Source: JAMCRD01 sp964633405 | Lineage (GTDB): Bacteria > Patescibacteriota > Minisyncoccia > UBA6257 > Colwellbacteraceae | Assembly (NCBI GenBank): GCA_964633405.1 | Contig: CAZWFV010000001.1 | Location: 1-39,880 of the forward strand | DNA length: 39,880 nt | Direction of reading: 5' to 3' | In this document: piece after piece, positions 1 through 7,187 of the stretch | Layout of the letters: the number at the start of each line of letters is the position of its first letter | Position numbering within the stretch: position 1 is the stretch's first letter | The notes under the pieces: model-generated | What the model was told of the DNA's origin: nothing | The model's input: only the letters and a program-made list of their open reading frames with translations | Database searches by the model: none | Program-made: the position numbers and the translations under genes

Positions 1-1
1 G

Positions 2-322
2 GTGAAGAAAGGGCCGTTCAAGCTGGAGTTGGAAAGGGTGGCGCGCATTTACAATCGCGGCAGCGTCATCGAGTCCAGATTGGTTGGCTGGCTTGAAGAT
101 GCATTCCGCGTTTACGGAGAGAATCTTACAAAGGTGTCCGGCACGGTGACTGCGACCGGAGAGGGCGAATGGACCATTAAGACTGGTCGTAAGCGGCACG
201 TTCCGCTGCCGGTAATAGAGGATGCATTCAGGTTCAGAGTGAACTCAAGGAATAAGCCGAGCTATCTGGGCCGTATTCTCTCTGCCCTGCGTAACCGTTT
301 CGGCGGCCATTCTATATCGTAG
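2..322 (+). CDS. gnd: 6-phosphogluconate dehydrogenase, C-terminal part (5' truncated by window edge)
   Basis: Only the last 106 residues are inside the window; the reading frame is open to the left edge, so the GTG at position 2 is not taken as a real start. The fragment carries the alpha-helical C-terminal domain of decarboxylating 6-phosphogluconate dehydrogenase. Visible family blocks are YNRGSVIESRL, the TGEGEWTI segment, the PVIEDAFRFR helix and the closing LSALRNRFGGH. The enzyme converts 6-phosphogluconate to ribulose 5-phosphate and CO2 with production of NAD(P)H, in the cytosol. The spacing resembles the short (about 300-residue) bacterial form, but the cofactor-binding half is outside the window, so NAD versus NADP use cannot be judged. 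The gene ends about 80 bases before tRNA-Ser. Confidence 0.85.
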   Translation: MKKGPFKLELERVARIYNRGSVIESRLVGWLEDAFRVYGENLTKVSGTVTATGEGEWTIKTGRKRHVPLPVIEDAFRFRVNSRNKPSYLGRILSALRNRFGGHSIS

Positions 323-401
323 GAATCGGGATGCAATGCGGTGATGATAGGCTATACTTGATTTGGTCGCCGCTATGGGTTAAAACTCGTGGAGAATAAA
401 C

Positions 402-488
402 GGCGAGGTGGCTGAGAGGCCGAAGGCGCCGCACTCGAAATGCGGTATACTCGAAAGGGTATCGTGAGTTCGAATCTCACCCTCGCCG
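402..488 (+). tRNA. tRNA-Ser (anticodon CGA)
   Basis: A class II cloverleaf folds here. The acceptor stem is GGCGAGG (402-408) with CCTCGCC (481-487), and the discriminator is G488. The anticodon stem CCGCA/TGCGG (429-433, 441-445) encloses loop CTCGAAA with anticodon CGA at 436-438, which reads UCG. The long variable arm typical of serine tRNAs follows. The T arm is GTGAG/CTCAC around TTCGAAT. CCA is not encoded (the next bases are CTA). An 8-bp inverted repeat GCTAGATA/TATCTAGC (488-495, 509-516) lies directly downstream without a T-run; it may assist 3' processing or termination. A possible -10 (TATACT, 353-358) lies about 43 bases upstream without a clear -35. Confidence 0.95.
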
Positions 489-544
489 CTAGATAAGATA
501 AGCAATCCTATCTAGCCCGATTCATTTATGGGTTCGGTTGCTGT

Positions 545-1105
545 ATGACAATGGAGACCGACGAGCAGCTTGTAATAAGATATTTGAAAGGCGAAGAAGA
601 GGCGCTGCAGCTGCTTATTAAGCGTTATCTCAAGCCCGTATATAACTTTGTGTATAGATATACGGCGCGTGCCGACAGCGCCGAGGAAATAACCCAAGAT
701 GTCTTTCTGAGCGTCTGGCGCAATATAAAGAGCTTTGACCTTAGTAGAAAATTTAAGACCTGGCTATTTGCTATCGCCAAGAACACATCTTTGAACTGGC
801 TTAAGAAGAAGAGACCGCTTAATTTCTCGCAGTTCGACGGCGAAGACGGGGACAACCTCTTTTCGGAATCAATTGCCGATTCGTCGCCCCTCCCAGATGA
901 GTTGTTCGCGCGGGCCGACCTGGCCGACAGGTTAACCGAGGCTATGAGTAAATTGTCGCCGGACTACAGGACCGTGCTCTTGCTCCATTATCACAGCGGC
1001 CTGACCTTCCAAGAGATAGCGGAATCGCTCGACGAGTCAATCAATACCATCAAAAGCAGGCACCGCAGGGCCCTGGTTAGGTTAAGGGAGCTGCTAGTAT
1101 TATGA
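545..1105 (+). CDS. RNA polymerase sigma factor, ECF/sigma-70 family
   Basis: The 186-residue protein has the two-domain layout of extracytoplasmic-function sigma factors. Region 2 lies at roughly residues 8-85, with YLKPVYNFVYR, the AEEITQDVFLSVW core and KFKTWLFAIAKN. Region 4 lies at roughly residues 125-180, with LSPDYRTVLLLHYHSGLTFQEIAE and the helix-turn-helix end INTIKSRHRRALVRLR. Regions 1.1 and 3 are absent, as expected for the family. It would recruit RNA polymerase to a small regulon. The ATG at 545 is used; a second ATG at 551 is equally possible, and neither has a visible Shine-Dalgarno sequence. The next gene encodes a short membrane protein that fits an anti-sigma partner, and an ABC exporter follows. 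Confidence 0.9.
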   Translation: MTMETDEQLVIRYLKGEEEALQLLIKRYLKPVYNFVYRYTARADSAEEITQDVFLSVWRNIKSFDLSRKFKTWLFAIAKNTSLNWLKKKRPLNFSQFDGEDGDNLFSESIADSSPLPDELFARADLADRLTEAMSKLSPDYRTVLLLHYHSGLTFQEIAESLDESINTIKSRHRRALVRLRELLVL

Positions 1106-1153
1106 GACCTGATGCACCAAATTGAAGCCCAAAACTGTATAAGTTGAGAAGCC

Positions 1154-1579
1154 ATGAAGGATAGTTACGATAAACTTTTTAAGCGCCTGGAATACCTTGA
1201 GCCGCCCGCCGGCCTGTCGGAGAGAATCATGCGTTCAATCTCCGAGAGAAGTGTAGCCCGTGCGATTTGGATGAAGACCATATTGTCCGGCGTCTTGTCG
1301 ACGGTAGCGACCATAGCACTGGTATGGTCATGGTTCATAACTCAATCGGAAGTCGCCCAATCTGGATTCTCTCAATTCTTCTCGCTGCTTGTCTCCGACA
1401 CCAATATGGTGACAGTGTTGTGGAGACAATTTTCCATGTCCATTATCGAATCTTTCCCGGTTATCGGTGCAATTGCAATATCGGGCAGTTTGCTGGTGCT
1501 GCTTGTCTCGGTCAGATCGTTCATGCGCGACATTGCCGCCATAAAGATAACCTATCGCCCTAAACTCAACGGTAGCTAA
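1154..1579 (+). CDS. Probable membrane-bound anti-sigma factor
   Basis: The 141-residue protein has a charged cytoplasmic N-terminus of about 35 residues (KLFKRLEYLEPPAGLSERIM), then a hydrophobic segment at about residues 40-63 and a second at about residues 99-120. This matches small membrane proteins that follow ECF sigma genes, where the N-terminal helix holds the sigma factor and the rest anchors it. No zinc-binding HxxxCxxC motif is present, so it is not a ZAS-type anti-sigma. The assignment rests on position (48 bases after the sigma gene, same strand) and topology rather than on a recognised domain. TATAAG at 1138-1143, ten bases before the ATG, could be a weak internal -10. Confidence 0.55.
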   Translation: MKDSYDKLFKRLEYLEPPAGLSERIMRSISERSVARAIWMKTILSGVLSTVATIALVWSWFITQSEVAQSGFSQFFSLLVSDTNMVTVLWRQFSMSIIESFPVIGAIAISGSLLVLLVSVRSFMRDIAAIKITYRPKLNGS

Positions 1580-1584
1580 ATAAA

Positions 1585-2091
1585 ATGGAAGAGGAAAAAG
1601 AAACCAGACCCGTAGAAGGAAGACAGCTGTCATTCCTCCATTCAAGGTCGTTCATAATTATTCTCTGGGGCATAGCAATTGTATTATTGCTGCTAGTGAC
1701 ATTCAAGGCGGGGGAATTGATCGAATCACAGCGGGCCGACTTCGCTTATCAGTGGGGCCAGAATTATTACCACAATTTCTTTGGAAGGCCTTCCGGAGTG
1801 GACCTGGATGGAAATCGTTTTATGACTTCCTATGGAGCCTTCGGCCCGATTATTAGTATCGCTGCCCCCGACTTTGTGATTCAGGACCAAAACAACAATG
1901 TTGAGAAAAATATCCTTACTTCGACCAATACCATAATACGGGAGATGAATGGCAACATATCCTTCGGTGATCTGGGGGTTAGCGAACGGGTCATAGTGAT
2001 CGGCCAGCCGAATAACTCAGGGGAGATTGAAGCGAGGTTAGTCAGAGTGGTGCCTGTGCCCACCACCAGTCTGCAGATACAGCCACAATAA
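1585..2091 (+). CDS. Membrane-anchored protein with DUF5666-like extracytoplasmic domain
   Basis: The 168-residue protein has a hydrophilic N-terminus, one transmembrane helix at about residues 25-42 (FIIILWGIAIVLLLLVTF), and an extracytoplasmic part. The C-terminal 70 residues read as a small beta-barrel: a PDFVIQDQNNN strand-turn, a valine/isoleucine-rich core, FGDLGVSERVIVIG, and EIEARLVRVVP. That pattern (a 'what is the value / how strong / extra terms' strand order ending in ARLVRV) resembles the DUF5666 family. The protein encoded at 5875-6354, on the other side of the exporter genes, has a similar layout. The stop codon overlaps the ATG of the adaptor gene by one base, so translation is probably coupled. 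The function is unknown; a sensor or accessory lid for the sigma/exporter unit is an inference. Confidence 0.5.
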   Translation: MEEEKETRPVEGRQLSFLHSRSFIIILWGIAIVLLLLVTFKAGELIESQRADFAYQWGQNYYHNFFGRPSGVDLDGNRFMTSYGAFGPIISIAAPDFVIQDQNNNVEKNILTSTNTIIREMNGNISFGDLGVSERVIVIGQPNNSGEIEARLVRVVPVPTTSLQIQPQ

Positions 2092-3929
2092 TGGACAGTA
2101 AGATAATTCTAAGGATAAAGAGTGAGCTTGAGGGCCTGTTAAAGATAATCCTGGCCCATAAGGTTATCTCCGTTGTGGCGGCCGCGGTAATACTGAGCGT
2201 ATTTTATTATGCGTACAATAATGCAGTAGCAGTTTCAAATTCGGCGCCGAGATACGTCTTAACTGCGGTCCAACAGGGTACGTTTATAGCCTCCATAGCT
2301 GGGACGGGGCAGGTGTCTGCTTCCATCCAGCTCAATATACAGCCACAGGTCTCGGGGACCATTACCTCCATAGATGTTACCCAGGGGCAAAAGGCATCGG
2401 CCGGGGATGTGCTGGTCAGATTGGATCCGACCACCGCTGAGAAAACCGTCCGCAATGCCCAGATTTCCCTGCAGAGCGCCAAACTATCATTGCAGCAACT
2501 CGAAGAGGCGCCAACCCAGCTTTCGATCACCCAGGATCAGAACGCCATAACCCAAGCCGAGGCCTCTCAACAGACAGCGCAGGCCAACCTAAGCGAGGAT
2601 TATGAGAACGCCTTCAATAATATCTCCGGTGCCTTCGTGAACATGCCTGGGATCATAAGCGGGCTTAACAACATATTATTCGGGATGAGCGTTAATCCGA
2701 GCCAGACAAATGCCGACGCTTACAATTCACTGATTGCCCCGGACGCACCGGATTCCATTCAGTTCGAACGTACGGCGGTAGATAGCTACTATAGGGCCGT
2801 AGCGGCATATAATCAGAACTTGCAGGACTATAACGATACGGACAGGAATTCTTCCACCACCACGATTAGCAGCCTGCTTAATGAGACATACGTCACGTCT
2901 CAGACTGTTGCTGCGGCGGTTAAGGACGCTAAAGACTTCCTAGATCTGGTCGTTAATACTGAGAACACCTACAATCTCAAGCCGCCGAGCGTACTTACGG
3001 CCAACGAGAATAGTTTACAGACCTACACCTCAACCATAGATACGGATATAAATAACCTACTTGGTCAACAAAATACCCTCCAGAACGACGCATCCACTCT
3101 GAATATAGACACTCTTAGTATAAGCGTGGCACAACAGACCTTACAGAAGTTGCTAGCAGGCCCGGATCCCTTATCTGTTCAAGCCCAACAGCTCAGCATA
3201 CAGAATGCTCAGAATAACCTGACCGACGCCGAACAGCAATTGGCGTATTATACGGTTCGCGCCCCGTTCGACGGCGTAGTTGCCAGCCTGCCGTTGATTG
3301 TCGGTGATCAGGCATCGGCCGGTACCACTGTCGCTACGATGATCACCGCCAAGTCTCTGGCTGTAGTTCAACTGAACGAAGTAGATGCCGCGAAGTTGAA
3401 GCTGGGCGATGAAGCTACTATGACTTTTCCCGCCATACCCAACCTGACCATAGCCGGCACCGTTTCCGAGATAGACACCATCGGTACCGTGTCTCAAGGG
3501 GTGGTTACCTATAACGTCCAAGTTGCCTTCGATGCTCAAAATACGAACATTAAACCTGGCATGAGCGTATCAGCGGCAATAGTTACCAACGTTGAGTCCA
3601 ATGTCCTGCTTGTGCCTAATTCAGCTATTCAGTCTCAGGGCACAAGTAAGTATGTTCAGGTCCTAAACCTGCCTCAAGGGTCCTCAACGGCTGTAGCCAA
3701 TGCCCAGGGCGTGGCTTCGGCGACTCCGCCAACTTTGCAGACCGTGCAGGTAGGCGATTCCAACAATACTGAGACCGTCATAACCAGTGGCCTCAAAGTG
3801 GGAGATATGATTGTAAGCCGCACGATATCGGGCGGCAGCTCTACTGTCTCTACCCAGACAAACGCTTCTGGTGGCGGCCAGACCGTCAGAGGAGGGTTCG
3901 GCGGCGGCGTGCGTGTCCTGGGGTTCTAA
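2091..3929 (+). CDS. MacA-like membrane fusion (periplasmic adaptor) protein of an ABC exporter
   Basis: This 612-residue protein has an N-terminal transmembrane anchor (about residues 22-45) and the split architecture of HlyD/MacA adaptors. The first lipoyl half (VSGTITSIDVTQG, VRLDPTTAE) is at about residues 85-115, a first coiled coil follows, a second coiled coil lies at about 345-385, and the second lipoyl half (YTVRAPFDGVV) is at about 387-420. A beta-barrel and membrane-proximal domain follow (PGMSVSAAI, VLLVPNSAI), and the tail is glycine-rich. Typical MacA is near 370-400 residues; the extra length is mostly an additional helical segment between the coiled coils, at about residues 165-345. 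The gene lies between a membrane-anchored protein and a MacB-like ATPase/permease pair, so it should couple that transporter to the cell exterior. Its substrate cannot be read from sequence. Confidence 0.85.
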   Translation: MDSKIILRIKSELEGLLKIILAHKVISVVAAAVILSVFYYAYNNAVAVSNSAPRYVLTAVQQGTFIASIAGTGQVSASIQLNIQPQVSGTITSIDVTQGQKASAGDVLVRLDPTTAEKTVRNAQISLQSAKLSLQQLEEAPTQLSITQDQNAITQAEASQQTAQANLSEDYENAFNNISGAFVNMPGIISGLNNILFGMSVNPSQTNADAYNSLIAPDAPDSIQFERTAVDSYYRAVAAYNQNLQDYNDTDRNSSTTTISSLLNETYVTSQTVAAAVKDAKDFLDLVVNTENTYNLKPPSVLTANENSLQTYTSTIDTDINNLLGQQNTLQNDASTLNIDTLSISVAQQTLQKLLAGPDPLSVQAQQLSIQNAQNNLTDAEQQLAYYTVRAPFDGVVASLPLIVGDQASAGTTVATMITAKSLAVVQLNEVDAAKLKLGDEATMTFPAIPNLTIAGTVSEIDTIGTVSQGVVTYNVQVAFDAQNTNIKPGMSVSAAIVTNVESNVLLVPNSAIQSQGTSKYVQVLNLPQGSSTAVANAQGVASATPPTLQTVQVGDSNNTETVITSGLKVGDMIVSRTISGGSSTVSTQTNASGGGQTVRGGFGGGVRVLGF

Positions 3930-3937
3930 ACTCATAA

Positions 3938-4639
3938 ATGATTGAGTGCAAGGATATTGTTAAGGTCTATAAGAACGACGACGTTGAGACACCCGTGCTT
4001 AAGGGGATCTCATTCGAGGTGAACGATGGCGAATTTATAGCTATAACCGGCCCGTCCGGCTCCGGCAAGTCTACCCTGATGCATATAATCGGTGCGTTGG
4101 ACAGTCCGACGTCAGGCTTGTACAGACTTGATGGTCATGATGTATCCAAATTGTCCGACGACGAGCTGGCCGATATACGCAGGAATAAGATCGGATTCGT
4201 GTTTCAATCCTTCAGCTTGTTGTCGCGGGCAACGGTCATAAGGAACGTTATGCTCCCTCTGATATACGCCGGCGTCCCAAAAGAAGAGCGTGAGGCCAAG
4301 GTAGAAAGTGCGCTCATCTCGTCTGGCCTGCCCAAGGATCGTTGGGATCATTTATCCAACCAACTCTCGGGAGGGCAGATGCAACGCGTGGCCATCGCTC
4401 GGTCTCTGGTGAACAATCCGTCGATAATCCTTGCCGATGAGCCTACCGGCAACCTTGACAGCAAGACCGGCGAAGTCGTATTAGGCACATTCCAGGAGCT
4501 CAACGATAAACACAACCACACGATAATATTGATTACCCACGAAAGATATGTCGCCGAGCATGCCGATCGCATAATCCACATTCAGGACGGCCAGATCCTC
4601 GAGGACACAAAGAATCACAGGAAAAGAGTGACAAGGTGA
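3938..4639 (+). CDS. ABC transporter ATP-binding protein, MacB/LolD type
   Basis: The 233-residue nucleotide-binding subunit contains Walker A GPSGSGKST (about residues 39-47), the Q-loop FVFQSF, the signature LSGGQMQRVAIARSL, Walker B IILADEPTGNLDS and the switch histidine in LITHE. The DEPTGNLDS block and the short length place it in the LolD/MacB/FtsE subfamily, whose members work with FtsX-fold permeases and act by mechanotransmission rather than by a classical transport channel. It starts eight bases after the adaptor gene and ends seven bases before the permease gene, so the three probably form one tripartite exporter. In MacB proper the ATPase and permease are fused; here they are separate, as in many Gram-positive bacteria. 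Confidence 0.93.
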   Translation: MIECKDIVKVYKNDDVETPVLKGISFEVNDGEFIAITGPSGSGKSTLMHIIGALDSPTSGLYRLDGHDVSKLSDDELADIRRNKIGFVFQSFSLLSRATVIRNVMLPLIYAGVPKEEREAKVESALISSGLPKDRWDHLSNQLSGGQMQRVAIARSLVNNPSIILADEPTGNLDSKTGEVVLGTFQELNDKHNHTIILITHERYVAEHADRIIHIQDGQILEDTKNHRKRVTR

Positions 4640-4645
4640 ACCGCA

Positions 4646-5866
4646 ATGGTATTAGCCGATTTATTGGAAGAAACATACTTCTCACTTACCGTTAACAAGG
4701 TCAGGACCGGATTAACGATGTTGGGCATCGTTATCGGTATCGGCTCGGTTATAGCCATGATCTCCATAGGCCAAGGGGCTCAGGGATCGATAGAAGCGAA
4801 CATAGCCGCGATAGGGTCAAATTTGCTTTTGGTCGAGCCTGGGGCATTGAGTGGGCCGGGTACCATTATCAGCAAGGGCAGGGGTTCGGCTGAGACGCTT
4901 ACCGTAAGCGATGCTGAGGCTATAGCCCAACAGACCACGGCTTTGGCAGTTGCTCCCGACGTTACTAGCAGATACCAGGTTACCGCCGCCGGTACCAACA
5001 CGAGAACCGAAGTCATCGGTACGGTCTCCGCCTACGCCCAGGTCAGGAACGTGCAGGTAGAGGAAGGGTCTTTCATAACCGACCAGAACAACTCCTCCCT
5101 GGATAAGGTGGCCGTTATCGGGCCCACCGCAGCCAGCGACCTTTTTGCATCCAGCACCGACCCCGTCGGTCAGACTATAACCATAAACCATATTCCCTTC
5201 ACGGTCATAGGGCTAACCGTCTCTAAGGGCAGCGCCGGTTTCTCGAACCAGGACGACGTAATCTACATACCCCTATCTACGGCGCAACGCTATCTGGAGG
5301 GCGCGGACTATGTGACGACGATAAGCGTTGAAGCTCCCGACCAGAGTTCCATGACCGATCTCCAGAACCAGATTACTACGCTGCTGTTGCAGCAACATAA
5401 CATATCCGATCCGACCCAAGCTGACTTCAGCGTGCTTAACCAGGCGCAAATAGTAGCTACGGCTTCGTCGGTGACGAACACCCTTACCCTGCTTCTGGCT
5501 GCAGTCGCCGGTATATCCCTTGTCGTCGGAGGTATAGGGATAATGAATATGATGCTGACCACCGTTACCGAACGGACACGGGAGATAGGGTTACGCAAGG
5601 CGATAGGCGCCAAAAAACAGGACATCAGTATGCAATTCCTAAGCGAATCCGTGACTCTGACTTTCATCGGCGGAGTAATCGGCGTTATTTTTGGCTGGCT
5701 TGCCTCTGCGCTTATAACGCGTTTCTCGTCGATCGCCACTTCTATGTCCTGGGTATCTGTGGCTCTGGCTTTCGGCGTGTCGGCGGTAATCGGCATAGTA
5801 TTCGGATACTATCCGGCAAGAAGGGCCGCATCCCTAAATCCAATAGAGGCGCTTAGATATGAATAA
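4646..5866 (+). CDS. ABC transporter permease, MacB/FtsX type
   Basis: The 406-residue protein has the MacB-permease order. A first transmembrane helix at about residues 20-42 follows the KVRTGLTMLGIVIGIGSVIAM block. A large extracytoplasmic MacB_PCD domain covers about 45-250. Three C-terminal helices form the FtsX domain, with the family motifs GGIGIMNMMLTTVTERTREIGLRKAIGA and YYPARRAASLNPIEALRYE. The C-terminal RRAASLNPIEALR is typical of the family. It pairs with the ATPase encoded seven bases upstream. Members of this family export peptides, toxins or lipoprotein-like cargo, or transmit signals to envelope partners; the substrate is not inferable here. Confidence 0.93.
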   Translation: MVLADLLEETYFSLTVNKVRTGLTMLGIVIGIGSVIAMISIGQGAQGSIEANIAAIGSNLLLVEPGALSGPGTIISKGRGSAETLTVSDAEAIAQQTTALAVAPDVTSRYQVTAAGTNTRTEVIGTVSAYAQVRNVQVEEGSFITDQNNSSLDKVAVIGPTAASDLFASSTDPVGQTITINHIPFTVIGLTVSKGSAGFSNQDDVIYIPLSTAQRYLEGADYVTTISVEAPDQSSMTDLQNQITTLLLQQHNISDPTQADFSVLNQAQIVATASSVTNTLTLLLAAVAGISLVVGGIGIMNMMLTTVTERTREIGLRKAIGAKKQDISMQFLSESVTLTFIGGVIGVIFGWLASALITRFSSIATSMSWVSVALAFGVSAVIGIVFGYYPARRAASLNPIEALRYE

Positions 5867-5874
5867 TAGAATCG

Positions 5875-6354
5875 TTGGTCGACGATTCGCAGAATAAAAC
5901 CAAATCAATGAGAAGATTAATATTGCTAGTCGTTATCGCCGTGGTTATAGCCGGTGGTCTAGGGTTCTATGTAGGCACGCGTTATCCGGCGGGGACTGTC
6001 TCCGGTACCTATCTGTACGGCGGCACCGGTTCGTCCGTCAGATCCAATCATGGGAACAGCGGCGGGGTGGGAGCGGTCACCGGCAGCATAGTTTCCGAGG
6101 ATGCCCAGGGCGTGATTATTAAGCTGCCAAACGGCAATACCCAGATAGTGTTTGTGTCCACGACGACCCCGGTGTTGAAATCGGTACAGGGTTCGATAAG
6201 CGATCTTTCGGTTGGTCAGAACGTAGTCATATCCGGGACCACTAATCCTGACGGCAGTCTGACTGCCGAGGATGTACGGGTAAGGCCGGCTGGAACCAGC
6301 ACCCCATTTGTCAGGTATCAGCAATCCCAGTCCAGGTCATCCCAATCGCAGTAA
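5875..6354 (+). CDS. Membrane-anchored DUF5666-like protein
   Basis: The longest frame (159 residues) begins with TTG at 5875; an ATG at 5908 gives a 148-residue protein starting MRRLILLVVIAVV, which looks like a normal anchor or signal segment, so the true start may be 5908. After the hydrophobic helix comes a glycine/serine-rich linker. A beta-rich domain follows at about residues 65-145, with GSIVSEDAQGVIIKL, an FVSTTTPVLK strand, LSVGQNVVISGT and GSLTAEDVRVRP. This strand pattern is that of DUF5666. The C-terminus is a serine/glutamine-rich tail. It lies eight bases after the permease gene. The protein at 1585-2091 has a similar design, so the exporter genes are bracketed by two related envelope proteins. 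The molecular function is unknown. Confidence 0.65.
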   Translation: MVDDSQNKTKSMRRLILLVVIAVVIAGGLGFYVGTRYPAGTVSGTYLYGGTGSSVRSNHGNSGGVGAVTGSIVSEDAQGVIIKLPNGNTQIVFVSTTTPVLKSVQGSISDLSVGQNVVISGTTNPDGSLTAEDVRVRPAGTSTPFVRYQQSQSRSSQSQ

Positions 6355-6451
6355 CAATTACATGGAAAAGGCCGCCGCAAGAACGGCAGTCTTTTCGAAC
6401 TTTACTTTATGGTTCCGCAGGACCTAGTATGGGCTGGAATATGCTATCCAT

Positions 6452-7126
6452 ATGGAAACGATGGACTCGATGAATAATAAAGAGGAGCAGCGGCCCAGGC
6501 GCAGATCCACGACGTTCATTTATGGTGGCATCACGGTTATAGTTGTCGTACTGGTCCTTGCTCTATACATATCAGTCAGTAGATCCAAGGTCTCGGCCGA
6601 TTATATCGATAAGTTTGATGCCGTCGCCGAACTGTATCAGAAGATAAGTACCGACTCCCAATCGGCCGCTGAGCAGCTGGCCAGCAGCACGGTCTCTTTG
6701 TCAGACAAGGAGCGGGTTAAGGACTATAACGGCGCAGCTCAGGTTGTAAGCCAGAGCGTTACAAATATAAGTAATCTGATTGATGAGGTTAACAGCATGA
6801 ATGCCAGAATAGATGATTTCAGTACTACGGCCGAACGAGTTGGAGACGTCAAGATACGTACGGATAGTATCGGGGTAGTGTCATTATGGCGACAAGGGAA
6901 CGCGTATTTCCTTAAGCTGCTGGATTATGAGAACCAGGTGCTTCTGCCGACAGAGCAATATTACAAAGATCTGGCCGCCGGCCGCGAGGCTACGGCGCTG
7001 ACTGTCGTCCAGGATCAGGTCATTTCCCAAAACATCAAGAGCGAGACCGATAATATGTCCAGCTTGGGGCCGGACATCCAGGCGGCCTATTCAAAATTAT
7101 CCGCCGATATAGGTGTCCAACTCTAA
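6452..7126 (+). CDS. Unrecognised membrane-anchored coiled-coil protein
   Basis: I do not recognise a family. The 224-residue product has an acidic then arginine-rich N-terminus (EEQRPRRRS), one transmembrane helix at about residues 24-42, and about 180 residues of predicted helix outside or inside the membrane. Its heptad-like spacing and Ser/Asp/Gln-rich composition suggest an extended coiled coil. No cysteines are present and no catalytic motif is visible. The ATG at 6452 lies about 100 bases after the previous gene. The next gene encodes the large prepilin-adhesin, so a role in the surface system is possible but only positional. A second in-frame ATG at 6461 and a third at 6470 could also serve as starts. 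Confidence 0.6.
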   Translation: METMDSMNNKEEQRPRRRSTTFIYGGITVIVVVLVLALYISVSRSKVSADYIDKFDAVAELYQKISTDSQSAAEQLASSTVSLSDKERVKDYNGAAQVVSQSVTNISNLIDEVNSMNARIDDFSTTAERVGDVKIRTDSIGVVSLWRQGNAYFLKLLDYENQVLLPTEQYYKDLAAGREATALTVVQDQVISQNIKSETDNMSSLGPDIQAAYSKLSADIGVQL

Positions 7127-7170
7127 CTCCTTAACGGCTGGCGGCGGAGGGTTAGCTTAATGCGAATCTC

Positions 7171-7179
7171 TGCTATAAT
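7171..7179 (+). promoter_or_regulatory. Extended -10 promoter of the prepilin-adhesin gene
   Basis: TGCTATAAT is a perfect extended -10 (TGn plus TATAAT). A weak -35 (TTAGCT, 7152-7157) lies 16 bp upstream. The -10 ends eight bases before the ATG at 7188, so transcription should begin at or next to the start codon, giving a leaderless mRNA. Confidence 0.7.
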
Positions 7180-7187
7180 TTATAGCA

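Noticed and set aside
6366..6394. Possible terminator GCCG...CGGC with CTTTT after the second DUF5666-like gene
   Set aside because: The stem is only four base pairs with a nine-base loop and weak T-run; not strong enough to call.
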